Source: Pseudomonas sp.
GTDB taxonomy: Bacteria; Pseudomonadota; Gammaproteobacteria; Pseudomonadales; Pseudomonadaceae
Length of the DNA stretch: 6,210 nucleotides
Assembly: GCA_003527165.1 (NCBI GenBank)
Contig: DPSI01000463.1
Location: forward strand, 1 to 6,210
Direction of reading: 5' to 3'
The translations under genes were made by a program, and so were the position numbers. Shown piece by piece: positions 1 to 6,210 of the stretch (position 1 is its first letter; each line of letters begins with the position of its first letter). Below the pieces are notes generated by a model. That model searched no databases, was not told the origin of the DNA, and worked only from the letters and a program-made list of their open reading frames with translations.

Positions 1-59
1 AACGGCCAAAAGACTTGCTGCATCGACGCGGTGAGTCTGCCGACAACGGCTTTTGCCTG
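1..59 (+). other. Unresolved 5' edge, possibly the 3' end of an upstream gene
   Basis: This stretch is too short to identify. In frame 1 it reads open from the window edge to a TGA at 58-60, directly abutting the hairpin at 60-88. In frame 2 it closes at a TGA at 32-34. Frame 3 stays open past the hairpin. Third-position GC is about two thirds in frame 1 over only 19 codons, which does not decide the matter. Fused TRAP permeases usually lie next to a gene for a TAXI-type periplasmic receptor, so the end of such a gene would be the natural expectation. The few residues visible do not let me recognise one. A small GCCG/CGGC dyad with a 4-base loop followed by four T (39-54) is also present. Confidence 0.25.
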
Positions 60-88
60 AAAACCCGTGAGCCTATGCCACGGGTTTT
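60..88 (+). terminator. Intrinsic-terminator-like hairpin upstream of the TRAP permease gene
   Basis: The sequence AAAACCCGTG (60-69) pairs perfectly with CACGGGTTTT (79-88), leaving a 9-base loop. The U tract is only four bases long and forms part of the stem, so it would also work as a weak bidirectional terminator. It sits 36 bases before the permease start codon. It most likely ends or attenuates transcription coming from the upstream gene. The pairing is seen directly; terminator function is inferred. Confidence 0.6.
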
Positions 89-102
89 CGCGGTTTCCGT
101 TA

Positions 103-115
103 CCTGAAAAACAGG
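103..115 (+). promoter_or_regulatory. Small hairpin covering the permease ribosome binding site
   Basis: CCTG (103-106) can pair with CAGG (112-115) around a loop of five A residues. The 3' arm holds AGG (113-115), which is the only Shine-Dalgarno-like element before the ATG at 125 and is 9 bases from it. The stem is only four base pairs, so it would be marginal on its own. The AGG supports the start at 125 but is weak. Confidence 0.35.
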
Positions 116-124
116 CCTCATTTC

Positions 125-2677
125 ATGCAAGACAAAGAACTTTCCACAGAAGAGCTGATTGCCCAGGAAGTCGGCGCGCGGACGCCCGAAGGTTCCATGG
201 CGAAACTGATTGCGGGCCTGGCGCTACTCTGGTCGCTGTTTCAGCTGTGGATCGCCTCCCCGCTGCCGTTCATGCCACGCATCGGTGTATTCAACAACAC
301 CGAAGCCCGGGCGATTCACCTGGCGTTTGCGCTGCTCCTGGCTTTTCTGGCGTACCCCGCTTTCAAACGATCGCCGCGAGATCGTGTACCGTTGGTCGAT
401 ATCGCGCTGGGGCTGATAGCCGCGGCGAGCGCCGGCTACTTGTTTTTCGCCTATGAACAACTGGCGCAGCGCCCCGGCAATCTGACCACGATGGACCTGG
501 TCACGGCCTGTATTGGCATCCCCCTGTTGCTTGAGGCCACTCGCCGCGCGCTGGGTCCGGCACTGGCGATCATTGCGCTCGTCTTTCTCGGCTATAGCCT
601 GGCCGGCCCCTACATGCCGGGCCTGCTGGCGCATCGTGGGGTCAGCTTCATGGCCCTGGCCAATCACCAATGGATCACCACCGAAGGCGTGTTCGGCATC
701 GCCCTCGGCGTTTCTACCAGTTTCGTTTTCCTGTTCGTGTTGTTCGGTGCGCTGCTCGAACGCGCCGGCGCGGGGCACTATTTCATTCAGTTGGCCTTCA
801 GCATGCTCGGCCATTTCCGTGGCGGTCCGGCGAAGGCGGCGGTCGTGGCCTCGGGTATGACCGGCCTGATTTCAGGCTCCTCTATTGCAAACGTGGTGAC
901 CACCGGCACTTTCACCATCCCGATGATGAAACGCACCGGGTTTTCATCCGAGAAGGCCGGAGCGGTGGAAGTGGCTTCTTCGGTCAATGGCCAGATCATG
1001 CCGCCCGTGATGGGCGCCGCAGCCTTCCTGATGGTCGAGTACGTGGGCATTCCCTACGTCGAAGTGATCAAGCACGCCTTCCTGCCGGCGCTGATCTCTT
1101 ACATCGCACTGGTCTATATCGTTCACCTCGAGTCGCTCAAGCTCGGCCTCACCGCGCTACCGCGGGCTAACGTGGCCAAGCCATGGATGCAGCGGCTGAT
1201 CGGCTTCGCCTTTGGCGTTGCGCTGATTTCCGGCGTCTCGCTGGCGGTCTATTACGGCCTCGGCTGGATGAAGCCGGCACTGGGTGACGCGGCGATCTGG
1301 GTGATTGGGGCGCTGCTGGTGGTGGTCTACCTGGGACTGCTGAAAGTGGCGGCAAGCAATCCGCCGCTGCCGGCCGAGGATCCCAACGCGCCGCTCGAGA
1401 AGCTGCCGGAGACGCGTCCGGTGTTGCTGTCCGGGCTGCACTTCCTGCTGCCGGTGGTGGTGCTGGTGTGGTGTCTGATGATCGAACGGCTGTCGCCCGG
1501 TTTGTCGGCGTTCTGGGGCTCGGTGATACTGGTTATCATCCTGCTGACCCAGCGCCCGCTGCTCAGCTGGATGCGCCGCGACGGTGCTCATCAGCACGGC
1601 ACCTTCATCGATGGCATGGTCGATCTGCGCGAAGGCCTGATCGCTGGCGCACGTAATATGATCGGCATCGGCATCGCTACCGCAGCGGCCGGTATCATCG
1701 TCGGCGCGGTGTCGCAGACCGGTGTCGGTCTGGTGCTCGCCGACCTGGTCGAGCTGCTGTCGATGGGCAACCTGATGCTGATGCTGCTGCTCACCGCGTT
1801 CCTCAGCCTGATCCTTGGTATGGGTTTGCCGACCACGGCCAACTACATCGTGGTATCGAGCCTGCTGGCGCCGGTGATCGTGGCATTGGGGCAGCAGAGC
1901 GGGCTGATCGTGCCGCTGATCGCCGTGCATCTGTTCGTCTTCTATTTCGGCATCATGGCCGATGTCACGCCGCCAGTGGGCCTGGCCTCGTTCGCCGCCG
2001 CCGCCGTGTCCAAGGGCGACCCGATCAAAACCGGGGTGGTGGCCTTCTACTACAGCCTGCGGACCGCCGCGCTGCCGTTCCTGTTCATCTTCAACACCGA
2101 TCTGCTACTGATCGGCGTGGATTTCTGGCACGGCGTGGTGATCTTCATCATCGCGACGCTGGCGATGCTGATTTTCGCCGCCGGCACCCAGGGCTATTTC
2201 CTGGTCCGCAGCCGCTGGTACGAAAGCATCCTGCTGCTGTTGATCGCTTTCACCCTGTTCCGCCCGGGCTTCTGGATGGATATCGCGCACGATCCTTATC
2301 GCGACATTCCGCCGACGCAACTGGTCCAGGCGCTGGAAGCGGTTGAGGAGGACAGTCAGCTGCGCCTGAGAATTCGCGGCGAAGATGCCGTCGGCGATAT
2401 CCGCGAGTTCAGCCTGCTGGTGGCCATTCCGGATGGCGAGACGGGTGAAGAGAAGCTGGATAAGCTCGGCCTGATGACCTACGAAGAGGAGGGCAAGGTG
2501 CTGATCGACAGCGTGACCTTCGGCAGCCCTGCCGCCGAAATGGGTCTGCAGTTCGATCAGGAAATCCTCGCCGTGCGTGCGCCGACCGAACGTTGGGCCA
2601 AGGAGTGGATGTGGCTACCGGCGCTGCTGCTGTTCGGTCTGGTGGTGTGGGTGCAAAGACGGCGCAAGCAGAACTGA
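125..2677 (+). CDS. TRAP transporter fused permease (4TM/12TM, DctQ-DctM fusion) with DUF3394-type C-terminal domain
   Basis: This 850-residue inner-membrane protein is the permease of a TRAP transporter. Such permeases use a Na+ gradient to import an organic solute delivered by a periplasmic TAXI-type receptor. The substrate cannot be read from sequence. The start at 125 keeps the family's charged cytosolic N-terminus (AQEVGARTPEG, residues 13-23). An ATG at 197 with GAAGG ahead of it would lose that stretch. Residues about 26-165 form the small DctQ-like membrane part. Residues about 185-690 form the DctM-like part. The latter has two related signature segments: SGSSIANVVTTGTF (250-263) with NGQIMPPVMGAA (288-299), and GMGLPTTANYIV (565-576) with IMADVTPPVGLASF (610-623). 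Residues about 717-826 are soluble and charged and look DUF3394-like. A last membrane helix (about 828-843) follows, then RRRKQN. Length is normal for the fused family and the frame is intact. A receptor gene is not visible within the window. The gene may share a transcript with an upstream unit, since no promoter fits between 89 and 124. Confidence 0.93.
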   Translation: MQDKELSTEELIAQEVGARTPEGSMAKLIAGLALLWSLFQLWIASPLPFMPRIGVFNNTEARAIHLAFALLLAFLAYPAFKRSPRDRVPLVDIALGLIAAASAGYLFFAYEQLAQRPGNLTTMDLVTACIGIPLLLEATRRALGPALAIIALVFLGYSLAGPYMPGLLAHRGVSFMALANHQWITTEGVFGIALGVSTSFVFLFVLFGALLERAGAGHYFIQLAFSMLGHFRGGPAKAAVVASGMTGLISGSSIANVVTTGTFTIPMMKRTGFSSEKAGAVEVASSVNGQIMPPVMGAAAFLMVEYVGIPYVEVIKHAFLPALISYIALVYIVHLESLKLGLTALPRANVAKPWMQRLIGFAFGVALISGVSLAVYYGLGWMKPALGDAAIWVIGALLVVVYLGLLKVAASNPPLPAEDPNAPLEKLPETRPVLLSGLHFLLPVVVLVWCLMIERLSPGLSAFWGSVILVIILLTQRPLLSWMRRDGAHQHGTFIDGMVDLREGLIAGARNMIGIGIATAAAGIIVGAVSQTGVGLVLADLVELLSMGNLMLMLLLTAFLSLILGMGLPTTANYIVVSSLLAPVIVALGQQSGLIVPLIAVHLFVFYFGIMADVTPPVGLASFAAAAVSKGDPIKTGVVAFYYSLRTAALPFLFIFNTDLLLIGVDFWHGVVIFIIATLAMLIFAAGTQGYFLVRSRWYESILLLLIAFTLFRPGFWMDIAHDPYRDIPPTQLVQALEAVEEDSQLRLRIRGEDAVGDIREFSLLVAIPDGETGEEKLDKLGLMTYEEEGKVLIDSVTFGSPAAEMGLQFDQEILAVRAPTERWAKEWMWLPALLLFGLVVWVQRRRKQN

Positions 2678-2697
2678 ACGCCCCAACCCACTGATGA

Positions 2698-2730
2698 AAC
2701 CCCGGCCATGCCACGCATCGCCGGGATTTT
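2698..2730 (+). terminator. Rho-independent terminator of the TRAP permease gene
   Basis: CCCGGC (2701-2706) pairs with GCCGGG (2720-2725). After a C-C mismatch the stem continues as ATG (2708-2710) with CAT (2716-2718) around a 5-base loop. The sequence ATTTTAT follows (2726-2732). The hairpin begins about 20 bases after the permease stop codon, between two convergent genes. On the opposite strand the tail is only GTTTC, so it should end yjbB transcripts less well. I saw no better terminator between 2731 and the yjbB stop at 2784. Confidence 0.7.
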
Positions 2731-2783
2731 ATGAGTATGCGTCAGCGTAACCGGGTCATCGAGCGGGCTTGACGATCAGTCGT

Positions 2784-4478
2784 TCAGGCCGGCTTGCCGG
2801 GTGGCAGCGGGTGTTCCGTCATCTGCGTCTCGCGCATAGACGGGGTTTCGCCCATTGAGCGGTTCCTGCCGGTGCCGGGACCTTCCAGCGCCGCGTAGGC
2901 CGCGCTGCAGAACAACGAGTTCAGACGCTTCATGTCCGCGATCAGCTCCAGATGCGCGGCGCTGGTTTCGATACTTTCGACCACTTGTTGGTGCAGCCGA
3001 TGCACATGGGCATGAGCCAGTTCGCGCTCGCGCTTGCGGAACTGGCGCTTTTGCTGCAACAACTGCCGTGCACTGTGCGAGTCCCCGGAAAGGAATACCG
3101 ACAGGCCCAGTGCGAGATTGGCGCTGAGCAGGGCGTGCAACTGACCGAGTTCGTCCAGTCCGCTGTCGGAGAACGAGCGCCGCTTGGACGTCTTGATGTT
3201 CTGCACCTTGCCGAGCATGTGCTCGATGATGTCTCCGGCCTGTTCCAGGTTGATCGCCAGTTCGATGATTTCCGCCCAGCGTCGGCTCTCCTGCTCGGCC
3301 AGGTCTTCACGCGGCATCCGCGCCAGATAGAGTTTCACCCCGCTGTAGAGCGCATCGACATCGTCATCCAGGCGACGGATTTCTTCGCCCGGTTCTGGCC
3401 GGTCCTCGCGCAGCACCTCTAGCAGCCGTGCCAGCATGGTTTCCACCAGATCCCCGATGCGCAGGGTTTCGCGCGTGGCGTTGGCCAGCGCCAAGGTGGG
3501 CGTGTCCAGTGCAGCGGGGTCGAGGTGGCGTGGCTGCGCGATGCCGTTATCCAGCACTCGCTCCGGCAGCAGGCGCTCGCAGAGGCCGGCCATCAGGCCC
3601 ACCGTGGGAAGCAACAGCAGGCAGCGCAGCGAGTTGTACACCAAGTGAAAGGCGATGACCTGGGTTTGCGGGCTGTAGCCGAGGGTCGCCATCCACTCCA
3701 CCAGCATCGGCAAGAACGGCACTACCAGCAGCCCGGCCAGCTTGTAGAGCAGATTACCCAGCGCCACCCGACGGGCCGGTACCGGCTGCGGCGTGGCATT
3801 GAGCCAGGCCAGCACGCCGCTGCCGACATTGGCGCCGATGATCACGCCGAGCGCGACCGGCAGGCTGATCAAGCCGGCACTGGCCAGTGTCGCGGTCAAC
3901 AGGACGGCCGCCAGGCTGGAATAGGAGAGCACGGCAAAGACCGCCCCAACCACCACGGCCAGCAGGGTGTCACCGGCCAGCGAGGAAAACAGCATGCGCA
4001 TGCCGCGCGCTTCGGTGATTGGTTCGGCGGCGGCCACGATCAGTTGCAGCGCCAGGATGATCAGGCCGAGGCCGATCAGCACACGGCCGAGTTGGCCGGC
4101 ACGGGTCTGCTTGCGCGAGAGGAACAGGCAGACGCCGACCAGGGTGAGCAGCGGTGAGAGCCAGGACAGGTCGAGGGTCAGCACTCGTGCCATCAGCGCC
4201 GTGCCGACATCGGCACCGAGCATGATCGCTAACGCCGTTGGTAGCGCCATCAGTCCCTGGGCGACAAAGGAAATGGCCAGCAAGGCAGTGGCGTTGCTGC
4301 TCTGGACCAGCGCGGTCACCCCAATCCCGGCGGTGAAGGCCATGGGCGCGTTGGCCATGCTGTGGCCCAGCAGCCGCCGCAAATGCGAGCCATAGACCCG
4401 CATGATGCCGGTCCGCACGATATGCGTGCCCCAAACCAGCAAGGCGATGGAAGAAAGCAGGTGCAGCAACGTCAACAT
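2784..4478 (-). CDS. yjbB: Na+/phosphate symporter-family protein YjbB (Na/Pi cotransporter domains plus PhoU-like domain)
   Basis: This 564-residue inner-membrane protein matches E. coli YjbB along nearly its whole length. That protein is implicated in phosphate export when intracellular phosphate is high. Its N-terminus, MLTLLHLLS followed by IALLVWGTHIVRTG, is almost that of E. coli, which fixes the start at 4478. GGAG lies 11 bases upstream (4490-4493). The frame remains open to a GTG at 4565, but those 29 extra residues are basic, unlike the family, and lack support. Residues 1-305 are membrane-spanning and carry two related Na/Pi repeats. The first is GVTALVQSSNATALL (53-67) with GADVGTALMA (88-97). 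The second is SYSSLAAVLLTATL (185-198) with GANVGSGVLA (215-224). The second repeat has Ser-Tyr-Ser-Ser where the first has the QSS motif, as in E. coli. Residues about 325-535 form the helical PhoU-like domain, with SRRWAEIIELAINLEQAGDIIEH-type helices (398-420) and HAHVHRLHQQ (489-498). A 32-residue Pro/Met/Glu-rich tail (533-564) follows. It is a lone gene, convergent with the permease and divergent from recC. Confidence 0.93.
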   Translation of the reverse strand: MLTLLHLLSSIALLVWGTHIVRTGIMRVYGSHLRRLLGHSMANAPMAFTAGIGVTALVQSSNATALLAISFVAQGLMALPTALAIMLGADVGTALMARVLTLDLSWLSPLLTLVGVCLFLSRKQTRAGQLGRVLIGLGLIILALQLIVAAAEPITEARGMRMLFSSLAGDTLLAVVVGAVFAVLSYSSLAAVLLTATLASAGLISLPVALGVIIGANVGSGVLAWLNATPQPVPARRVALGNLLYKLAGLLVVPFLPMLVEWMATLGYSPQTQVIAFHLVYNSLRCLLLLPTVGLMAGLCERLLPERVLDNGIAQPRHLDPAALDTPTLALANATRETLRIGDLVETMLARLLEVLREDRPEPGEEIRRLDDDVDALYSGVKLYLARMPREDLAEQESRRWAEIIELAINLEQAGDIIEHMLGKVQNIKTSKRRSFSDSGLDELGQLHALLSANLALGLSVFLSGDSHSARQLLQQKRQFRKRERELAHAHVHRLHQQVVESIETSAAHLELIADMKRLNSLFCSAAYAALEGPGTGRNRSMGETPSMRETQMTEHPLPPGKPA

Positions 4479-4705
4479 CAGTCGGTTTTCTCCGGCGAGC
4501 GGCAACGGCAAGCGCCCGCGCCGAGCGGCGCGATACGAATCACGGGATATCCGGTTGACCGCCACATGGTGGTGCCGTTCAAGAATCTGTCACGAACGGG
4601 CAGCCCGACGCATGTCATCGCGCGGTCGGCGCACAATGGCACTGTCACTCGCTAGCCGGGCAGGTGGCCTGTAACCTACCCACTTCGTTTTGCAGCGGTC
4701 TGCCC
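4479..4705. other. Divergent intergenic region between yjbB and recC
   Basis: These 227 bases should hold the promoters of both genes, but I cannot place a convincing sigma-70 pair on either strand. Visible elements are an imperfect dyad at 4560-4574 (CCAC and GTGG around ATG, with one G-T pair), a small CAGG/CCTG dyad at 4661-4671, and two copies of CTGTCAC on the plus strand (4587-4593 and 4642-4648). TTGACC at 4555-4560 resembles a -35 box but has no good -10 box at the right distance. No RNA gene or small gene is apparent. Confidence 0.4.
4490..4493 (-). promoter_or_regulatory. Ribosome binding site that supports the yjbB start at 4478
   Basis: On the minus strand the sequence reads CCGGAGAAAACCGACTG followed by ATG. 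GGAG is 11 bases before that ATG, slightly long but usable. Together with the family-typical N-terminus it favours 4478 over the GTG at 4565. Confidence 0.6.
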
Positions 4706-6210
4706 ATGCTCAACCTCTATCACGCCCCCGACCTCGAAACCCTCGGCGAACTGGCCACGCGCCTGCTCGCCCAGCCGCTGAGCGACCCGTTCGCACCGGC
4801 GCTGGTGGTGGTGCCGAGCCAGGGCATGGGGCGCTGGCTGACCCTGGAGCTGGCGCGCAAGCAGGGCATCGCCATGCAGCTGGAGATGCAGCTGCCGGCC
4901 AAGTTCGTCTGGGACCTGAGCCGCGCGGTACTGGGCAGCCTGCCGGAGCAGTCGGCGTTTTCCCCCGCAACACTGACCTGGCGTCTGTATGGCTGGCTGT
5001 GCGAGCCGGACAATCTCGAGCTGGCGCCGCGCCTGGCGCAGTACCTCGACGGCGGCGACGAGCGCAGGCGGCTGTCGCTGGCGGCGAAGATTGCCGACGT
5101 GTTCGACCAGTACCTGCTCTATCGAGATGACTGGCTAGCGGCTTGGGAACGCGGCGAGACGCTCGACCTCGGCCCCGACGAAGCCTGGCAGGCGCTGCTC
5201 TGGCGTGAGCTGACCAAAGATGGCCACCCGCACCGCGCACGCTTGTTAGGCGACCTGCTGCAGCGCCTCTACAGCGATGAGCCCTTGCCCGGCCTGCCCG
5301 AGCGGCTGCTGGTGTTCGGCATCAGCAGCCTGCCGCCACATCACCTGCGTGTGCTTGACGGCCTGGCTCGGCATATTGACGTGATCGTCTGCGCGCTCAA
5401 CCCGAGCCGCGAGGCCTGGGGCGAAATTCGCGATATCCGCGAGCTGGCGCGGCAACAACCTTCAGTCGGGCCATGGGGGAGCGCAGCAGCTCCCCAGCCT
5501 TCCGGGTCGGACGACTGGTATCTGGACGTCGGCCATCCATTGCTGGCCAGCCTCGGCAAGCAGGGCCGGGACTTCTTCGATTCGCTGTTCAGCCTCGCGG
5601 CGAGCGAAGGCAGCCAGGAGATCGGCCTGTATTCCGAGGACGAAGACCTGCGCGACGACAGCCTGTTGCACGCGCTGCAGAACGACATCCTGCGCCTGCG
5701 CACCCGTCTGCCCGACGAGCGCATCAGCCTCGCCGAGAGTGACCGCTCGCTGGAAGTCCACATCGCCCATTCGCCGCTGCGCGAAGTTGAAATCCTCCAC
5801 GACCAACTACTGGCGCGCTTTGCCGCCGATCCGGCGCTGAGCCCGGACAAGGTGGTGGTGCTGACCCCGGACATCGAGCGCTACGCCCCCTTCATCGAAG
5901 CGGTCTTCGCGCCACGCGAGGGCAGCCCCAGGATTCCCTACAGCCTCGCCGATCGCAGCCTGCGCGCCGAGGTGCCGCTGATCGAGGCCTTCCTCGAATT
6001 GCTGATGCTGGCGCAGAGCCGCTTCGCCGCCGAGGAAATACTCGCCTGGCTGGAGCAGCCGGCGATCGCCCGTCGCGCCGGGATCGAAAGCGAAGACCTG
6101 CCGCTGCTGCGCGACTGGCTGCGCGAGGCCGGCGTCCGTTGGGGACGCGACGGCAGTCAACGTGTGCGTCTGGGCCTGCCGGACGAGTCGGCCTTTACCT
6201 GGCGCCAGGG
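4706..6210 (+). CDS. recC: RecBCD exonuclease V subunit gamma RecC (N-terminal 501 codons, cut by the window edge)
   Basis: RecC is the structural, Chi-reading subunit of RecBCD. The complex resects double-strand breaks and loads RecA for recombinational repair in the cytoplasm. From the ATG at 4706 the frame is open to 6210, giving 501 residues plus two bases. E. coli RecC has 1122 residues, so slightly under half is seen. The match to E. coli is clear by eye: MLNLYH start, GMGRWL (40-45), LPAKFVWD (63-70), ADVFDQYLLYR (130-140), AWQALLW (160-166), DVGHPLLASLGKQGRD further on, HSPLREVEILHDQLL, and TPDIERYAPFIEAVF. GMGRWL sits in the inactive helicase-like fold of RecC. The start agrees with E. 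coli, although only a weak GCGG lies upstream (about 4695-4698). A Gly/Ala/Pro/Ser-rich linker (residues 250-270) replaces a longer charged loop of E. coli. Several Chi-contact positions differ (see findings). recB and recD would be expected downstream. Confidence 0.96.
   Translation, partial: MLNLYHAPDLETLGELATRLLAQPLSDPFAPALVVVPSQGMGRWLTLELARKQGIAMQLEMQLPAKFVWDLSRAVLGSLPEQSAFSPATLTWRLYGWLCEPDNLELAPRLAQYLDGGDERRRLSLAAKIADVFDQYLLYRDDWLAAWERGETLDLGPDEAWQALLWRELTKDGHPHRARLLGDLLQRLYSDEPLPGLPERLLVFGISSLPPHHLRVLDGLARHIDVIVCALNPSREAWGEIRDIRELARQQPSVGPWGSAAAPQPSGSDDWYLDVGHPLLASLGKQGRDFFDSLFSLAASEGSQEIGLYSEDEDLRDDSLLHALQNDILRLRTRLPDERISLAESDRSLEVHIAHSPLREVEILHDQLLARFAADPALSPDKVVVLTPDIERYAPFIEAVFAPREGSPRIPYSLADRSLRAEVPLIEAFLELLMLAQSRFAAEEILAWLEQPAIARRAGIESEDLPLLRDWLREAGVRWGRDGSQRVRLGLPDESAFTWRQ
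5476..5495. repeat. Perfect 7-bp inverted repeat inside recC
   Basis: GGGGAGC (5476-5482) and GCTCCCC (5489-5495) flank the 6-base loop GCAGCA. It codes for part of the low-complexity linker of RecC (about residues 257-263) and keeps the frame open. A stem-GCGCAGC-stem layout resembles short palindromic repeats dispersed in pseudomonad genomes. Only one copy is visible here, so repeat-family membership is a guess. Confidence 0.45.

Noticed and set aside
224..814. Open frame of 196 codons on the minus strand inside the permease gene
   Set aside because: It is rich in Gln, Arg and His with no family resemblance, and is fully antisense to a well-matched TRAP gene. It is a high-GC shadow.
1157..1930. 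Open frame of 257 codons on the minus strand inside the permease gene
   Set aside because: It has the His/Gln/Arg-rich composition typical of the reverse complement of hydrophobic membrane-protein codons.
2772..2783. ACGA-TCAG-TCGT dyad just after the yjbB stop as a yjbB terminator
   Set aside because: It has only four base pairs and no T tract on the minus strand.
3525..4157. Open frame of 210 codons on the plus strand inside yjbB
   Set aside because: It is antisense to the conserved membrane part of yjbB and has a Gln/His/Arg-rich, domain-free sequence.
4479..4565. N-terminal extension of yjbB to a GTG at 4565 (29 extra residues)
   Set aside because: The ATG at 4478 reproduces the E. coli YjbB N-terminus and has GGAG upstream. 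The extension is basic and unlike the family.
4555..4586. Possible recC promoter, TTGACC (4555-4560) with AAGAAT (4581-4586)
   Set aside because: The spacer is 20 bases and the -10 match is poor. It is not convincing without expression data.
4690..5240. Alternative frames on both strands over the start of recC
   Set aside because: The recC frame from 4706 matches E. coli RecC residue by residue. The overlapping frames are Arg/Ala/Pro-rich shadows.
1..6210. Mobile element, phage, toxin-antitoxin, CRISPR or RNA gene content
   Set aside because: No transposase-like or integrase-like protein, no direct repeat array and no tRNA-like cloverleaf was seen. Composition appears even across the three genes.

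Overview
The window looks like ordinary chromosomal DNA from a high-GC gammaproteobacterium, most likely Pseudomonas or Stutzerimonas. The basis is C/G-ending codons throughout, a YjbB and a RecC that align by eye to the E. coli proteins over their whole visible length, and a fused TRAP permease of the kind common in pseudomonads. The organism call is an inference from recalled protein families; no search was run. I see no mobile element, phage gene, CRISPR array, tRNA or rRNA.

Layout: bases 1-124 hold the end of an upstream unit I cannot identify, a terminator-like hairpin (60-88) and a short leader. Bases 125-2677 (+) encode an 850-residue fused 4TM/12TM TRAP permease with a C-terminal DUF3394-type soluble domain. 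A terminator (about 2698-2730) lies between it and the convergent yjbB gene (2784-4478, minus), a Na+/phosphate symporter-family protein with a PhoU-like tail. A 227-base divergent intergenic region (4479-4705) follows. From 4706 to the window edge runs the first 501 codons of recC (+), a subunit of the RecBCD recombination nuclease; recB and recD would be expected downstream.

The three genes are not an evident functional pathway. The permease should import an unknown organic solute using a TAXI-type periplasmic receptor, whose gene is not visible here. YjbB probably exports or balances phosphate. RecC repairs double-strand breaks and reads Chi.

I did not find an undescribed system. The observations I rate highest are: (1) several residues used by E. 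coli RecC to read Chi are substituted here, while the rest of the set is kept, and the octamer GCTGGCGC occurs seven times on one strand; (2) the permease's C-terminal domain looks like a PDZ fold and is predicted to face the periplasm; (3) a short perfect inverted repeat sits in a variable linker of recC; (4) a terminator-like hairpin and a Shine-Dalgarno-masking hairpin precede the permease gene.
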